Translations under genes and position numbers: made by a program
Notes under the pieces: generated by a model
Database searches by the model: none
Told to the model about the DNA's origin: nothing
Seen by the model: the letters and a program-made list of their open reading frames with translations, nothing else
Shown here: piece by piece, positions 44,629 through 52,604 of the stretch
How positions within the stretch are numbered: position 1 is the first letter of the stretch
Layout: every line of letters begins with the position of its first letter
Origin: Comamonadaceae bacterium OH2545_COT-014
GTDB taxonomy: Bacteria > Pseudomonadota > Gammaproteobacteria > Burkholderiales > Burkholderiaceae_C
Direction of reading: 5' to 3'
Length of the DNA: 64,000 nt
NCBI GenBank assembly: GCA_003859965.1
Contig: RQYR01000005.1
Coordinates: 62,001-126,000 of the forward strand

Positions 44629-45867
44629 ATGAATCAAGCACCTGTTACAAGCCATCCGGTAACGGAGCGTGTGCGTGAGGCGATGCAGATCAGCCTGCGC
44701 GGCTGCGACGAACTGCTGCCGCAAGAAGACTGGCTGCAAAAGCTCGCCAAGGCCGAGGCCACGGGCCAGCCGCTGCGCATCAAGCTGGGACTGGACCCCA
44801 CCGCGCCCGACATTCACCTGGGCCACACCGTGGTGTTGAACAAGATGCGCCAGTTGCAAGACCTGGGCCACCAGGTCATCTTCCTGATCGGCGATTTCAC
44901 CGGCCTGATTGGCGACCCCAGCGGGCGCAACACCACGCGCCCGCCGCTCACGGCCGAGCAGGTCAAGGCCAACGCCGAAACCTATTACAAGCAAGCCAGC
45001 CTGGTGCTGGATCCCGCCCGCACCGAGATTCGCTACAACAGTGAATGGTGCGACCAGCTGGGCACGCGCGGCATGATCGAGTTGGCCGCCAAATACACCG
45101 TGGCGCGCATGATGGAGCGCAACGACTTTCACGACCGCTTCCATGCGGGCACCTCCATCAGCGTGCACGAATTCTTGTATCCGCTGCTGCAGGGCTACGA
45201 CTCGGTGGCGCTCAAAAGCGATCTGGAATTGGGCGGTACCGACCAGAAGTTCAACCTGCTCATGGGCCGCCACCTGCAGGCCGAATACGGGCAAGCGCCG
45301 CAGTGTGTGCTGACCATGCCGCTGCTCGAGGGGCTGGACGGCGTGGAAAAGATGAGCAAGAGCAAGGGCAACTACATCGGCATCACCGAAGACGCCAACA
45401 CCATGTTTGCCAAGGTGCTTTCCATCAGCGACGAGCTGATGTGGCGCTGGTACACGTTGCTTTCGTTCAAGAGCCTGGCCGAGATTGATGCGCTCAAGGC
45501 CGAGGTGGCCGCAGGCCGCAACCCCAAAGAGGCCAAGGTCATGCTCGCCAAGGAAATCACCACGCGCTTTCACAGCGCGCAGGCGGCAGAAGCGGCCGAG
45601 CAGGACTTCATCAACCGTTCGCGCGGCGGCGTGCCCGATGACATTCCCGAAGTGCAACTGACGGCGGGCGAGGGCGGCCTGGGCATTGGCCTGGTGCTCA
45701 AGCAATCGGGCCTGGCGCCTTCTACCAGCGAGGCCAACCGCCTGATCGACGGCGGCGGCGTGCGCGTGGACTCCAGCGTCATCAGCGACAAGGGGCTGAA
45801 GCTGGCCGCAGGCACGTACGTGGTGCAAGTGGGCAAGCGCAAGTTCGCGCGGGTCACGCTCGGCTGA
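44629..45867 (+). CDS. tyrS: tyrosyl-tRNA synthetase
   Basis: A 412-residue class I synthetase: the HIGH motif as HLGHT, the KMSKS motif intact ([11 protein letters not shown]), [51 protein letters not shown], and a C-terminal S4 domain ([18 protein letters not shown]). It belongs to the TyrRS form common in betaproteobacteria. The ATG at 44629 lacks a strong ribosome site. A TACAAT at 44547-44552 could be its -10, giving a leader of about 70 nt. Confidence 0.97.
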   Translation: MNQAPVTSHPVTERVREAMQISLRGCDELLPQEDWLQKLAKAEATGQPLRIKLGLDPTAPDIHLGHTVVLNKMRQLQDLGHQVIFLIGDFTGLIGDPSGRNTTRPPLTAEQVKANAETYYKQASLVLDPARTEIRYNSEWCDQLGTRGMIELAAKYTVARMMERNDFHDRFHAGTSISVHEFLYPLLQGYDSVALKSDLELGGTDQKFNLLMGRHLQAEYGQAPQCVLTMPLLEGLDGVEKMSKSKGNYIGITEDANTMFAKVLSISDELMWRWYTLLSFKSLAEIDALKAEVAAGRNPKEAKVMLAKEITTRFHSAQAAEAAEQDFINRSRGGVPDDIPEVQLTAGEGGLGIGLVLKQSGLAPSTSEANRLIDGGGVRVDSSVISDKGLKLAAGTYVVQVGKRKFARVTLG

Positions 45868-45890
45868 CCGGCGGCCAGGGCCAGGTGCGC

Positions 45891-46151
45891 ATGAAAACCT
45901 CTCTCGACATTCAAGACAGCCTGTTGGCCGAAGCCCGCGCGCTGGCGGCGCGCCAGGGTTTGAGCCTGACGCGCGTGGTCGAGCAGGCGCTGCGCCTGCG
46001 GCTGGATCAGGCCGCCGCCGCCACGCCAGCGCGCCGTGCCGCGCCCGTGTTCCGTGACGGCACCGGCCTGGCGCCGGGGCTGGACGCCACCTGCACGCGC
46101 CACTGGCTGGACGCCGATGCGCCCGTGCATGACACGCCCGAAACGCGCTGA
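45891..46151 (+). CDS. vapB: VapB-type antitoxin
   Basis: An 86-residue protein with an N-terminal ribbon-helix-helix (MKTSLDIQDSLLAEARALAARQGLSLTRVVEQAL) as in type II antitoxins of PIN toxins, and an acidic, His-containing C-terminal tail likely to occupy the toxin's active site. It starts 23 bp after tyrS and ends 11 bp before the PIN gene. The ATG is preceded by GTGCGC, an alternative start two codons earlier. Confidence 0.8.
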   Translation: MKTSLDIQDSLLAEARALAARQGLSLTRVVEQALRLRLDQAAAATPARRAAPVFRDGTGLAPGLDATCTRHWLDADAPVHDTPETR

Positions 46152-46162
46152 GGTCTTAGCCC

Positions 46163-46597
46163 ATGCTGCCTGACGCCAATGTCATCGTGGCCGCCTCGCG
46201 GGCCGACCACCCTTGCCACGCCGCCGCGCACCGCTGGCTGCAAGGCATGGGCGGCGCGCCCCTGTCGCTGGCGATGCCGGTGGCCGCCGACTTTCTGCGC
46301 CTGGTCACCCACCCCCGCGTGTTTCCCGCCCCCACGCCCGTGGCTGATGCCGTGGCCTTTGTGGACTGGCTGCTGCAAGACGCGGGCGCCCAGTGGGCCG
46401 CCAGCGGCGCGCCCGGCAGTGCGGAATGGCCCGCGCTGCGCCAGTTGGTGCTGGAAGGGCTGTTCAGCGGCCACCAGGTGTCCGATGCGTACCTGGCCGC
46501 CCTGGCCCGTTCTCGCGGCGAGCCCTGCGTCACCTTCGACACGGGCATGCGCCGGCTACTGCCGCGCTCGCTGCTGGTGCTGCTGCCGGTGAGCTGA
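46163..46597 (+). CDS. vapC: VapC-type PIN-domain toxin
   Basis: A 144-residue PIN nuclease: DANVIVAASRADHPCHAAAHRWL, AADFLRLVTHPRVF, VSDAYLAALA and FDTGMRRL give the acidic cluster D4, D43, D108, D126. The second position is Asp where most VapC proteins have Glu, a conservative change. VapC proteins cut specific RNAs. It pairs with the upstream antitoxin and ends 5 bp before ccmA, so it may be read with the ccm genes. Confidence 0.88.
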   Translation: MLPDANVIVAASRADHPCHAAAHRWLQGMGGAPLSLAMPVAADFLRLVTHPRVFPAPTPVADAVAFVDWLLQDAGAQWAASGAPGSAEWPALRQLVLEGLFSGHQVSDAYLAALARSRGEPCVTFDTGMRRLLPRSLLVLLPVS

Positions 46598-46602
46598 GGG
46601 GC

Positions 46603-47229
46603 ATGACGGACGCCGCCGCCCTGATCGACGTTCGCGGCTGGGCGGGCGAACGCGGCGGCGTGCTCCTGTGGGGGCCGCTGGATCTGCGCGTGTGCGCGGG
46701 CGACGTGGTGCATGTGCAAGGCCCCAACGGCAGCGGCAAAACCACGCTGCTGCGTACGCTGGCCGGCCTGCGCCCGCCCGCGCTGGCGGCGCACACCGCC
46801 CTGTGCCATGACGCCTGGTGGGTCGGCCACGCCAGTCCCCTGGCCGACGAGCTGGACGCCGCCGCCAACCTGCGCCTGTGGCTGCAGGCTGCCGCCGCCC
46901 CCGTGCCAGCCGCTGCCGGCCATACCGATTCCGCGCACCTGCACACACGCCTGCACGCATACCTGCACGACCAGGGCGTGCCGCAGGGCCGGCCGGTGCG
47001 CCAGCTCTCCGCCGGGCAGCGCCGCAAGCTGGCCCTGGCCCCGCTGGCCCTGGCCCCGCGCGCGCTGTGGCTGCTGGACGAACCGTTTGACGCGCTCGAC
47101 ACCGCTGCCTGCACCCGTCTGGCAGCCCAGGCCGCCAGCCATGTGGCGCGCGGCGGCGCCATCGTGCTCACCAGCCACCAGCCGCTGCCAACCGGCTTTC
47201 CGGCGGCCCGCCTGCTGCGGCTGGGCTGA
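46603..47229 (+). CDS. ccmA: heme exporter ATP-binding protein CcmA
   Basis: CcmA is the ATPase of the CcmABCD complex that releases holo-CcmE. The 208 residues have Walker A GPNGSGKTTLLRTLAGL, signature LSAGQRRKLALA and Walker B LWLLDEPFDALD. A His-rich insertion near 105-125 (HTDSAHLHTRLHAYLHD) separates the halves. AGGGG lies just before the ATG. It is the first ccm gene, and a 206-bp gap holding a family 2 repeat follows before ccmB. Confidence 0.93.
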   Translation: MTDAAALIDVRGWAGERGGVLLWGPLDLRVCAGDVVHVQGPNGSGKTTLLRTLAGLRPPALAAHTALCHDAWWVGHASPLADELDAAANLRLWLQAAAAPVPAAAGHTDSAHLHTRLHAYLHDQGVPQGRPVRQLSAGQRRKLALAPLALAPRALWLLDEPFDALDTAACTRLAAQAASHVARGGAIVLTSHQPLPTGFPAARLLRLG

Positions 47230-47266
47230 AGGCGGGTGGCATGCCCGGGTGCCGGTGAGTTTCATG

Positions 47267-47323
47267 CATGAAAAATGCCGTTAAGGCAGATGGTTCCAGG
47301 ATTTATTGCTATGGTTTTTATGG
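47267..47323 (-). repeat. family 2 AT-rich repeat between ccmA and ccmB
   Basis: On the minus strand CCATAAAAACCATAGC, then TGGAACCATCTGCC and TTAACGGCATTTTTCATG. It splits ccmA from ccmB, genes that are usually adjacent. Confidence 0.65.
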
Positions 47324-47435
47324 TTCCTAGACAAGCGGGCGCCTCGTGGCCAGGCGTGGCGCGGCGGCCCGGCCACGGCTTGGCCGGGGCTTGGCCGGGC
47401 CGGGGTGCGTCCGTCCGTGCCGATGGGGCGGGCGC

Positions 47436-48125
47436 ATGAGCACCGGGGGCGTGCTGCGCGCCGTGTTCCTGCGCCCGTGGCTGGCCGCGTGGCGCCAGCC
47501 GGCCGACGGGCTGTGGCATGCGCTGTTCTTCGTGGTGGTGGCCAGCCTGTTTCCGCTGTCGATGCGGCCGGAGCCGGCCACGCTGGCCCTGCTGGCGCCC
47601 GGCGTGCTGTGGGTGGGCGCTTTGCTGGCCGTGCTGCTGGCGTGCGCCCGGCTGTTTCAGGATGAGCTGGCGCAAGGCTGGGTGGACCAATGGCTGTTGA
47701 CCTGCGCGCGCACCGGCCTGCCGCTGTCGCTGCTGGTGGCGGCGCGGCTGGCGGCGCAATGGGCGCTGACGGCGCTGCCCGTGCTGGCCGTGGCGCCGCT
47801 GGTGGCCGTGCAGTTCGGCCTGGGCGGCGCGGCGCTGGGCGTGCTGCTGGCGGCGCTGGCGCTGGGCACGGCGGCGCTGGTGCTCATCACCGGCGTGGCG
47901 GCGGCGCTGGCCGGGGGCGTGCGCGGCGCGGCCCTGCTGGTCATGCTGATCGTGCTGCCGCTGGTCACGCCCGCGCTGGTGTTCGGCAGCATGGCCGTGC
48001 ATGCGGCCATGCGCGGCGCATCGCCCGTGGCGGAGCTGGCCTTGCTGGGCGCCATGCTGGCGGTGCTGGCGCTGGTGTGCCCGCTGCTGGCGGCCGCAGG
48101 CCTTAAAGCGGCGGCGGAGCACTGA
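47436..48125 (+). CDS. ccmB: heme exporter membrane protein CcmB
   Basis: A 229-residue membrane protein with six helices: LWHALFFVVVASLFPLSM, LLAPGVLWVGALLAVLLA, LVAARLAAQWALTALPVLAV and others. It has the CcmB marks ARLFQDELAQGWVDQWLL and VLPLVTPALVFGS. It forms the ABC permease with CcmA and CcmC. The ATG at 47436 is used because family members start shortly before FLRPWL. The last A of its TGA stop begins a complete family 1 repeat. Confidence 0.93.
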   Translation: MSTGGVLRAVFLRPWLAAWRQPADGLWHALFFVVVASLFPLSMRPEPATLALLAPGVLWVGALLAVLLACARLFQDELAQGWVDQWLLTCARTGLPLSLLVAARLAAQWALTALPVLAVAPLVAVQFGLGGAALGVLLAALALGTAALVLITGVAAALAGGVRGAALLVMLIVLPLVTPALVFGSMAVHAAMRGASPVAELALLGAMLAVLALVCPLLAAAGLKAAAEH

Positions 48126-48289
48126 AAACCTGTTCAAGATCTCTGCGCGGCGTAGCAAGCAAGCGGATGGGGGCGGTCTGCTTCCGTTGCAAAGCCTTGT
48201 CATAGCGCGAGCCGTGGCTGCGTTTTGCGCCTTGCGGTCTATCCCCAATCGCTTGTTGCCCACTCGCGCCGAGATCTTGAACAGGTTTT
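48125..48289 (+). repeat. family 1 repeat, copy C (complete, 165 bp)
   Basis: Bounded by a perfect 19-bp inverted repeat, AAAACCTGTTCAAGATCTC at 48125-48143 and its complement at 48271-48289. Compared with other copies both ends carry the same substitutions (AAG to AGAT), so the two ends have changed together. It starts on the last base of the ccmB stop codon and separates ccmB from ccmC. Confidence 0.82.
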
Positions 48290-48377
48290 GAACGCCGGAC
48301 GGGCGCGGCCTGCTGCGTTGATGAATGAAAAGCTGCCTGGGGCCGTGGCGGCGGGGGGCGGCGCATGTTCACGGAAA

Positions 48378-48389
48378 TTGACGCGCGTC
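48378..48389. promoter_or_regulatory. TTGACGCGTCAA palindrome upstream of ccmC
   Basis: A perfect 12-bp palindrome resembling a Crp/Fnr-type operator, but with a 2-bp rather than 4-bp spacer between TTGAC and GTCAA. Its centre is about 62 bp before the transcription start implied by the TAGAGT hexamer, a usual activator position. Binding by any particular regulator is inference. Confidence 0.4.
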
Positions 48390-48432
48390 AAAAAACACGA
48401 GCTAAATCAAGGCGGCGCCTGCGCGGCGCGGC

Positions 48433-48438
48433 TAGAGT
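48433..48438 (+). promoter_or_regulatory. -10-like hexamer TAGAGT of ccmC
   Basis: TAGAGT ends 8 bp before the ccmC ATG, the same geometry as at rlpA, parD and the CHRD gene. It suggests a second, nearly leaderless promoter inside the ccm locus. The 320-bp stretch 48126-48446 thus holds a repeat, a palindrome and this promoter. Confidence 0.4.
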
Positions 48439-48446
48439 CGGCGGCC

Positions 48447-49250
48447 ATGTCACTGGCTCCCGTGTTTTTCCGTTACGCCGCGCCCAGCCGCCTGCACGCG
48501 CTGGCCGGGCGCTGGGTGCGGCCCTGCCTGTGGCTGGCGCTGGCGCTGCTGCTGCCCGGGCTGTGGCTGGCGCTGGTGGCCACGCCGGCCGACGCGGTGC
48601 AGGGCGAGGGCTACCGCATGCTGTTCGTGCATGTACCGGCGGCGTGGATGTCGATGTGGATCTACGCTGTCATTGCGTTCTGGAGCTTCGTGGGCTTGGT
48701 GTGGCGCACGCGCGCCTCGCACCTGATGGCGCATGCGCTGGCGCCCACGGGGGCGGTGTTCGCCTTTTTGTCGCTGGTCACCGGCGCGCTGTGGGGCAAG
48801 CCCATGTGGGGTACTTGGTGGGTGTGGGACGCGCGGCTGACCACCTCGCTGCTGCTGCTGTTCATTTACCTGGGCTATCTGGCGCTGCTGCGCGCGCATG
48901 AGGGCCAGGCCAGCGCCGACCGGCCGTGCGCCGTGCTGGGCCTGCTGGGCGCGCTGAATCTGCCAGTCATCTATTTTTCCGTGCACTGGTGGAACACGTT
49001 GCACCAGGGCGCCAGCATCCGGCCCGATGGGGTGAGCATGCCCGGCGCCACGCTGGCTGGGCTGCTGCTGATGACGGGCGCGGCCTGGGCCTGGAGCTTT
49101 GCCACCGCCTTCAAGCGCGTGCGCCTGCTGATCGAGGCGCGCGAAGCGCACGCCCGCTGGCTGCAAAGCCTGCAAACGGCGGGAGGACAAACACTTGCGC
49201 CCGCCGCCCCGCCCAACCCGCCTGCCCCGCTGGAGAACGCCCATGCCTGA
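48447..49250 (+). CDS. ccmC: heme transporter/handling protein CcmC
   Basis: A 267-residue six-helix membrane protein with the periplasmic tryptophan-rich heme motif WGTWWVWDARLTTSLLLL and the conserved His-bearing loops (LFVHVPAAWMSMW, YFSVHWWNTLHQGAS). CcmC attaches heme to CcmE. Length is close to family norm plus a Pro-rich C-terminal tail. The stop overlaps ccmD by 8 bp. Confidence 0.96.
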   Translation: MSLAPVFFRYAAPSRLHALAGRWVRPCLWLALALLLPGLWLALVATPADAVQGEGYRMLFVHVPAAWMSMWIYAVIAFWSFVGLVWRTRASHLMAHALAPTGAVFAFLSLVTGALWGKPMWGTWWVWDARLTTSLLLLFIYLGYLALLRAHEGQASADRPCAVLGLLGALNLPVIYFSVHWWNTLHQGASIRPDGVSMPGATLAGLLLMTGAAWAWSFATAFKRVRLLIEAREAHARWLQSLQTAGGQTLAPAAPPNPPAPLENAHA

Positions 49251-49524
49251 CTGGCTCCACGCCCTGCAACCGTGGTGGCCTGACCTGGCCGCCTTCTGGC
49301 GCATGGGCCGCCACGGCGCTTACGTGTGGCCCGCCTTCGGGCTGTGCGCGCTGGCGCTGGCGCTGGAATGGTGGGCGCTGGCCCGTCATGCCGCGCGGCT
49401 GCGCCAAATGCAGTCCCTCGCGGCCCAGGCCACTCGGCCCGTGGCGGCGGGCGCGCCCTGTCACGACCCCTCTCACACCGCCCCCGCGCCGCAGGCGGCG
49501 GATGCTGCCACCACCGCCCCATGA
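49243..49524 (+). CDS. ccmD: heme exporter protein CcmD
   Basis: A 93-residue protein with one transmembrane helix preceded by the CcmD mark FWRMGRHGAYVWPAFGL. It stabilises the CcmABC-CcmE complex. The C-terminal Ala/Pro/His tail makes it longer than usual (45-75). GGAGA lies 6 bp upstream, within ccmC. The stop overlaps the ccmE start (ATGA). Confidence 0.88.
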   Translation: MPDWLHALQPWWPDLAAFWRMGRHGAYVWPAFGLCALALALEWWALARHAARLRQMQSLAAQATRPVAAGAPCHDPSHTAPAPQAADAATTAP

Positions 49525-49997
49525 ACACCGCCACACACCCGCCCGCCGCTTCTTCCGCCCCGGCCTGGACGCCGCGCCGCCGCCGCCTGCTTGCACTCAG
49601 CGCCGCCCTGCTGGCGGGCGGGGTGGCGCTGGCGCTGGTGCTGCGCGCCTTCAATGACAACCTGGTCTTCTTCCTGACCCCCACGCAGATTGCGGCGGGC
49701 GAGGCCGCCGGGCGCGACAGCCTGCGCGTGGGCGGCATGGTGCAGGCCGGTTCCATCCAGCGCGCCGAAGGCAGCCTGCAAGTGCGCTTTGCGCTGACCG
49801 ACTACAGCCACAGCGTGCCCGTGGTGTACGAGGGCGTGCTGCCCGACCTGTTCGTCGAAGGCAAGGGCGCCGTGGCCCAGGGCCGGCTGGACGGGCAGGG
49901 CGTGCTGATCGCCAGCGAGGTGCTGGCCAAGCACGACGAAAACTACACCGCGCCCGGCATGCCGGCGCACCCTGGCGCGCCCGTCGCCAAGCCCTGA
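49521..49997 (+). CDS. ccmE: cytochrome c-type biogenesis heme chaperone CcmE
   Basis: A 158-residue periplasmic OB-fold protein anchored by one N-terminal helix (RRLLALSAALLAGGVALALVL). It contains FFLTPTQIAAGEAAGRDSLRVGGMV and the heme-binding HDENY motif (HxxxY) near the C terminus. The His carries heme covalently before transfer to CcmF. It overlaps ccmD by ATGA; the next gene starts 1 bp after its stop. Confidence 0.97.
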   Translation: MNTATHPPAASSAPAWTPRRRRLLALSAALLAGGVALALVLRAFNDNLVFFLTPTQIAAGEAAGRDSLRVGGMVQAGSIQRAEGSLQVRFALTDYSHSVPVVYEGVLPDLFVEGKGAVAQGRLDGQGVLIASEVLAKHDENYTAPGMPAHPGAPVAKP

Positions 49998-49998
49998 C

Positions 49999-50469
49999 AT
50001 GCGCGTGAACCTGGCCACCACGCTGGATTGCGGCTTGGAACAAGCCGTGGCGCACGTGATGACGCCGCGCCTGCTGTGCCATGTGGCCCGCCCCTGGGTG
50101 CGTTTCGCGCCCGAGCCGGGGCACCGCTTTCCGGCCACTTGGCAAGAAGGCACGCACTGGGTGCGGCTGCGGCTGTTTGGCTGCGTGCCGCTGGGGCGGC
50201 AGGCCATCGTGATCTCCACGCCGCCTGCGCCCATGCCTGGCGGCTTCGCGCTGCGCGACAACGGCCACAGCGCGCTCATCCGCCGGTGGGATCATCTCAT
50301 CACCATCGAACCGCTGGCCGACGGCCGCGTGCGCTATGGCGACCGGGTGGACATTCAGGCCGGGTGGCTCACGCCGCTGGTCTGGCTGTTTGCCCAGGGC
50401 TTTTACCGGCACCGGCAGCGCCGCTGGAAAAAACTGGCCGCCACGGGCTTCAACTACCCAGCGGTCTGA
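49999..50469 (+). CDS. SRPBCC-like conserved hypothetical protein in the ccm operon
   Basis: A 156-residue soluble protein that looks like a START/SRPBCC ligand-binding fold: VNLATTLDCGLEQAVAHVMTPRLLCHVARPWV, WQEGTHWVRLRLFGCVPLG, IRRWDHLITIEPLADGRVRYGDRVDIQAGW, and a final basic helix (WLFAQGFYRHRQRRWKKLA). It starts 1 bp after ccmE and ends 44 bp before ccmF, so it is translated with the heme maturation genes. It is not one of the named Ccm proteins, and no function can be given from sequence. Confidence 0.75.
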   Translation: MRVNLATTLDCGLEQAVAHVMTPRLLCHVARPWVRFAPEPGHRFPATWQEGTHWVRLRLFGCVPLGRQAIVISTPPAPMPGGFALRDNGHSALIRRWDHLITIEPLADGRVRYGDRVDIQAGWLTPLVWLFAQGFYRHRQRRWKKLAATGFNYPAV

Positions 50470-50513
50470 GCGCGGCTTGCCACGCGCCACCTGGGCCGCT
50501 TCCGTTTCACCCC

Positions 50514-52601
50514 ATGCTCCCTGAACTTGCCCATCTGCTGCTCATCCTGGCCTTTGCCGCCGCTGCCGCCCAGGCCTGGGCCGGGCTGGGGCCGCGGGCG
50601 CAGCCCAGGCTGGCGCGGGTGGCGCTGGCCTGGCAGGTGGCGGGCATTGCCGGGGCATTCGCGCTGCTGGGCCATGCCTTCGTGCAGGACGACTTCTCCG
50701 TCACCTACGTGGTGCAGCATGGCCACAGCCAGCTGCCGCTGCTGTACAAGCTGTCGGCCATCTGGGGCGGGCATGAAGGCTCGCTGCTGCTGTGGGTGCT
50801 GATACTGGCGCTGTGGTCGGCCCTGGCCGCGTGGCGGCTGCCGCAGGCGGTGGGCGCGGCGCGGTTTGCTACTGAAAAAGTAGCTGACAGCGCCCGTCCC
50901 TACGGCCTTGACGGGCATTTTGATGCAAATCCGGCCAGCGGCCTGCATTACGCCACGCGCGTGCTGGGCGTGCTGGCGCTGGTGTCGCTGGCCATGCTGG
51001 CCTTCGTGCTGCTGACCTCCAACCCCTTCATGCGCCTGCTGCCCGCCGCCGAGGAAGGGCAAAGCCTGAACCCGCTGCTGCAAGACCCCGGCCTGGCGCT
51101 GCACCCGCCGCTGCTGTATGTGGGCTACGTGGGCACCGCCGTGCCTTTTGCCATGACGCTGGCCGTGCTGGCCTGGGGCGCGCCGCAGGCGGGTGGGGGC
51201 GCGGCCTGGGTGCGCGCCATGCGGCCCTTCGTGCTGTGGGCCTGGGCGTTTTTGTCGCTGGGCATCGCGCTGGGTTCGTGGTGGGCGTATTACGAGCTGG
51301 GCTGGGGAGGCTGGTGGTTCTGGGACCCGGTGGAAAACGCCTCTTTCATGCCCTGGCTGGCGCTGGCCGCGCTGGCGCACACCCTGGCCGCGCGCGAAGG
51401 GCGGCGCACCCTGCCGCACTGGACGGCCATGCTCGCCATTGGCGCGTTCATGCTGGCGCTGCTGGGGCTGTTTCTGGTGCGCTCGGGCGTCATCACCTCG
51501 GTGCATGCGTTTGCCACCGACCCGCGCCGGGGCGTGTTCCTGCTGGCGCTGATGGCCGCCTTTCTGCTGGGTGCCATGGGCCTGTACGCGCGCCATGCCG
51601 TGCGCCTGACAGACGCGCGCGCGCCGCTGGGCACAGCGCTGGCCTCGCGCGAAACGGCCATCTTGCTGAACAACCTGCTGCTCACCGTGGCCTGCGCCAG
51701 CGTGCTGCTGGGCACGCTGTACCCGCTGGCGCTGGATGCGCTGCAAATGGGCAAGATCAGCGTGGGGCCACCGTATTTCAACGCCGTGATCGGCCCGCCG
51801 TTCCTGGCCCTGCTGGCCTTGCTGATCCCCGTGAACCGCCTGCGCTGGGGGCAGGGGCTGGATGCAGCCACGCGCCGCGCCCTGGGCGGCGGCGCGCTGG
51901 CGCTGGCCGTGCTGGCGGCGCTGCTGTGGGCCTGGCTGCGCGCCACGCAGGGCCGCGCCAGCGTGGCGGTAGCCCTCAGCCTGGCGCTGGCCGTGGGCGT
52001 GGCCGCGGGCACGCTGCGCTGGGCCGCGCCGCGCTGGCGGCACATGACGGCGGCGCAATGGGGCATGAGCGTGGCGCATCTTGGCGTGGCCGTGTTCGCC
52101 GCCGGCGTGGCCATGGTGGGCGGCTACGGCGTGGAACGCGACGTGCGCCTGTCGCCCGCCGCCACGGCGGATGGGGCCAGCGCCGCGGATACGGCAAATG
52201 CCGCGGAGGCCGGGGCGCAAAGCCAGCACATCATCGGCGGCTGTGCGCTGCACTTCGACAAAGTGCAGCCCGCGCGCGGGCCCAACTACGCCGCGCTGGC
52301 CGGACACTTCACGCTGCGCTGCCCCGGCGAGCCCGAGCGCGCCCTGGTGGCCGAAAAGCGCGACTACCCCGGCAGCAGCATGCCCATGACCGAAAGCGCC
52401 ATCCGCTGGGGGCTGACGCACGATATCTACGTGGCCCTGGGCGAGCCGCTGCAGGCCACGCCCTACGGCGCCTGGAGCGTGCGCGTGCAGCACAAGCCGC
52501 TGATGCGCTGGGTCTGGGGCGGCGTGGTGCTGATGGCGCTGGGCGCGCTGCTGGCCGCCGGCGGGCGGCGTTACCGGCCGCGGCCGGCGGCGCAGGCGTA
52601 G
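50514..52601 (+). CDS. ccmF: heme lyase subunit CcmF
   Basis: CcmF receives heme from CcmE and ligates it to apocytochrome c. The 695-residue polytopic protein has about fifteen helices. It has the heme motif GWGGWWFWDPVENASF (WWD domain), conserved His regions (VVQHGHSQLPLLYKLSAIWGGHEGS, LLQDPGLALHPPLLYVGYVG) and a large periplasmic C-terminal loop. Residues about 118-137 (FATEKVADSARPYGLDGHFD) are encoded by an in-frame family 2 repeat, lying in the loop before TM4. No ribosome site is obvious before the ATG. Confidence 0.96.
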   Translation: MLPELAHLLLILAFAAAAAQAWAGLGPRAQPRLARVALAWQVAGIAGAFALLGHAFVQDDFSVTYVVQHGHSQLPLLYKLSAIWGGHEGSLLLWVLILALWSALAAWRLPQAVGAARFATEKVADSARPYGLDGHFDANPASGLHYATRVLGVLALVSLAMLAFVLLTSNPFMRLLPAAEEGQSLNPLLQDPGLALHPPLLYVGYVGTAVPFAMTLAVLAWGAPQAGGGAAWVRAMRPFVLWAWAFLSLGIALGSWWAYYELGWGGWWFWDPVENASFMPWLALAALAHTLAAREGRRTLPHWTAMLAIGAFMLALLGLFLVRSGVITSVHAFATDPRRGVFLLALMAAFLLGAMGLYARHAVRLTDARAPLGTALASRETAILLNNLLLTVACASVLLGTLYPLALDALQMGKISVGPPYFNAVIGPPFLALLALLIPVNRLRWGQGLDAATRRALGGGALALAVLAALLWAWLRATQGRASVAVALSLALAVGVAAGTLRWAAPRWRHMTAAQWGMSVAHLGVAVFAAGVAMVGGYGVERDVRLSPAATADGASAADTANAAEAGAQSQHIIGGCALHFDKVQPARGPNYAALAGHFTLRCPGEPERALVAEKRDYPGSSMPMTESAIRWGLTHDIYVALGEPLQATPYGAWSVRVQHKPLMRWVWGGVVLMALGALLAAGGRRYRPRPAAQA
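50865..50926 (+). repeat. family 2 AT-rich repeat inside ccmF
   Basis: TTTGCTACTGAAAAAGTAGC (hairpin GCTACTGAAAAAGTAGC), then GCGCCCGTCCCTACGGCC and TTGACGGGCATTTTGATGC. It is fully open in the ccmF frame. Confidence 0.72.
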
Positions 52602-52604
52602 GGC

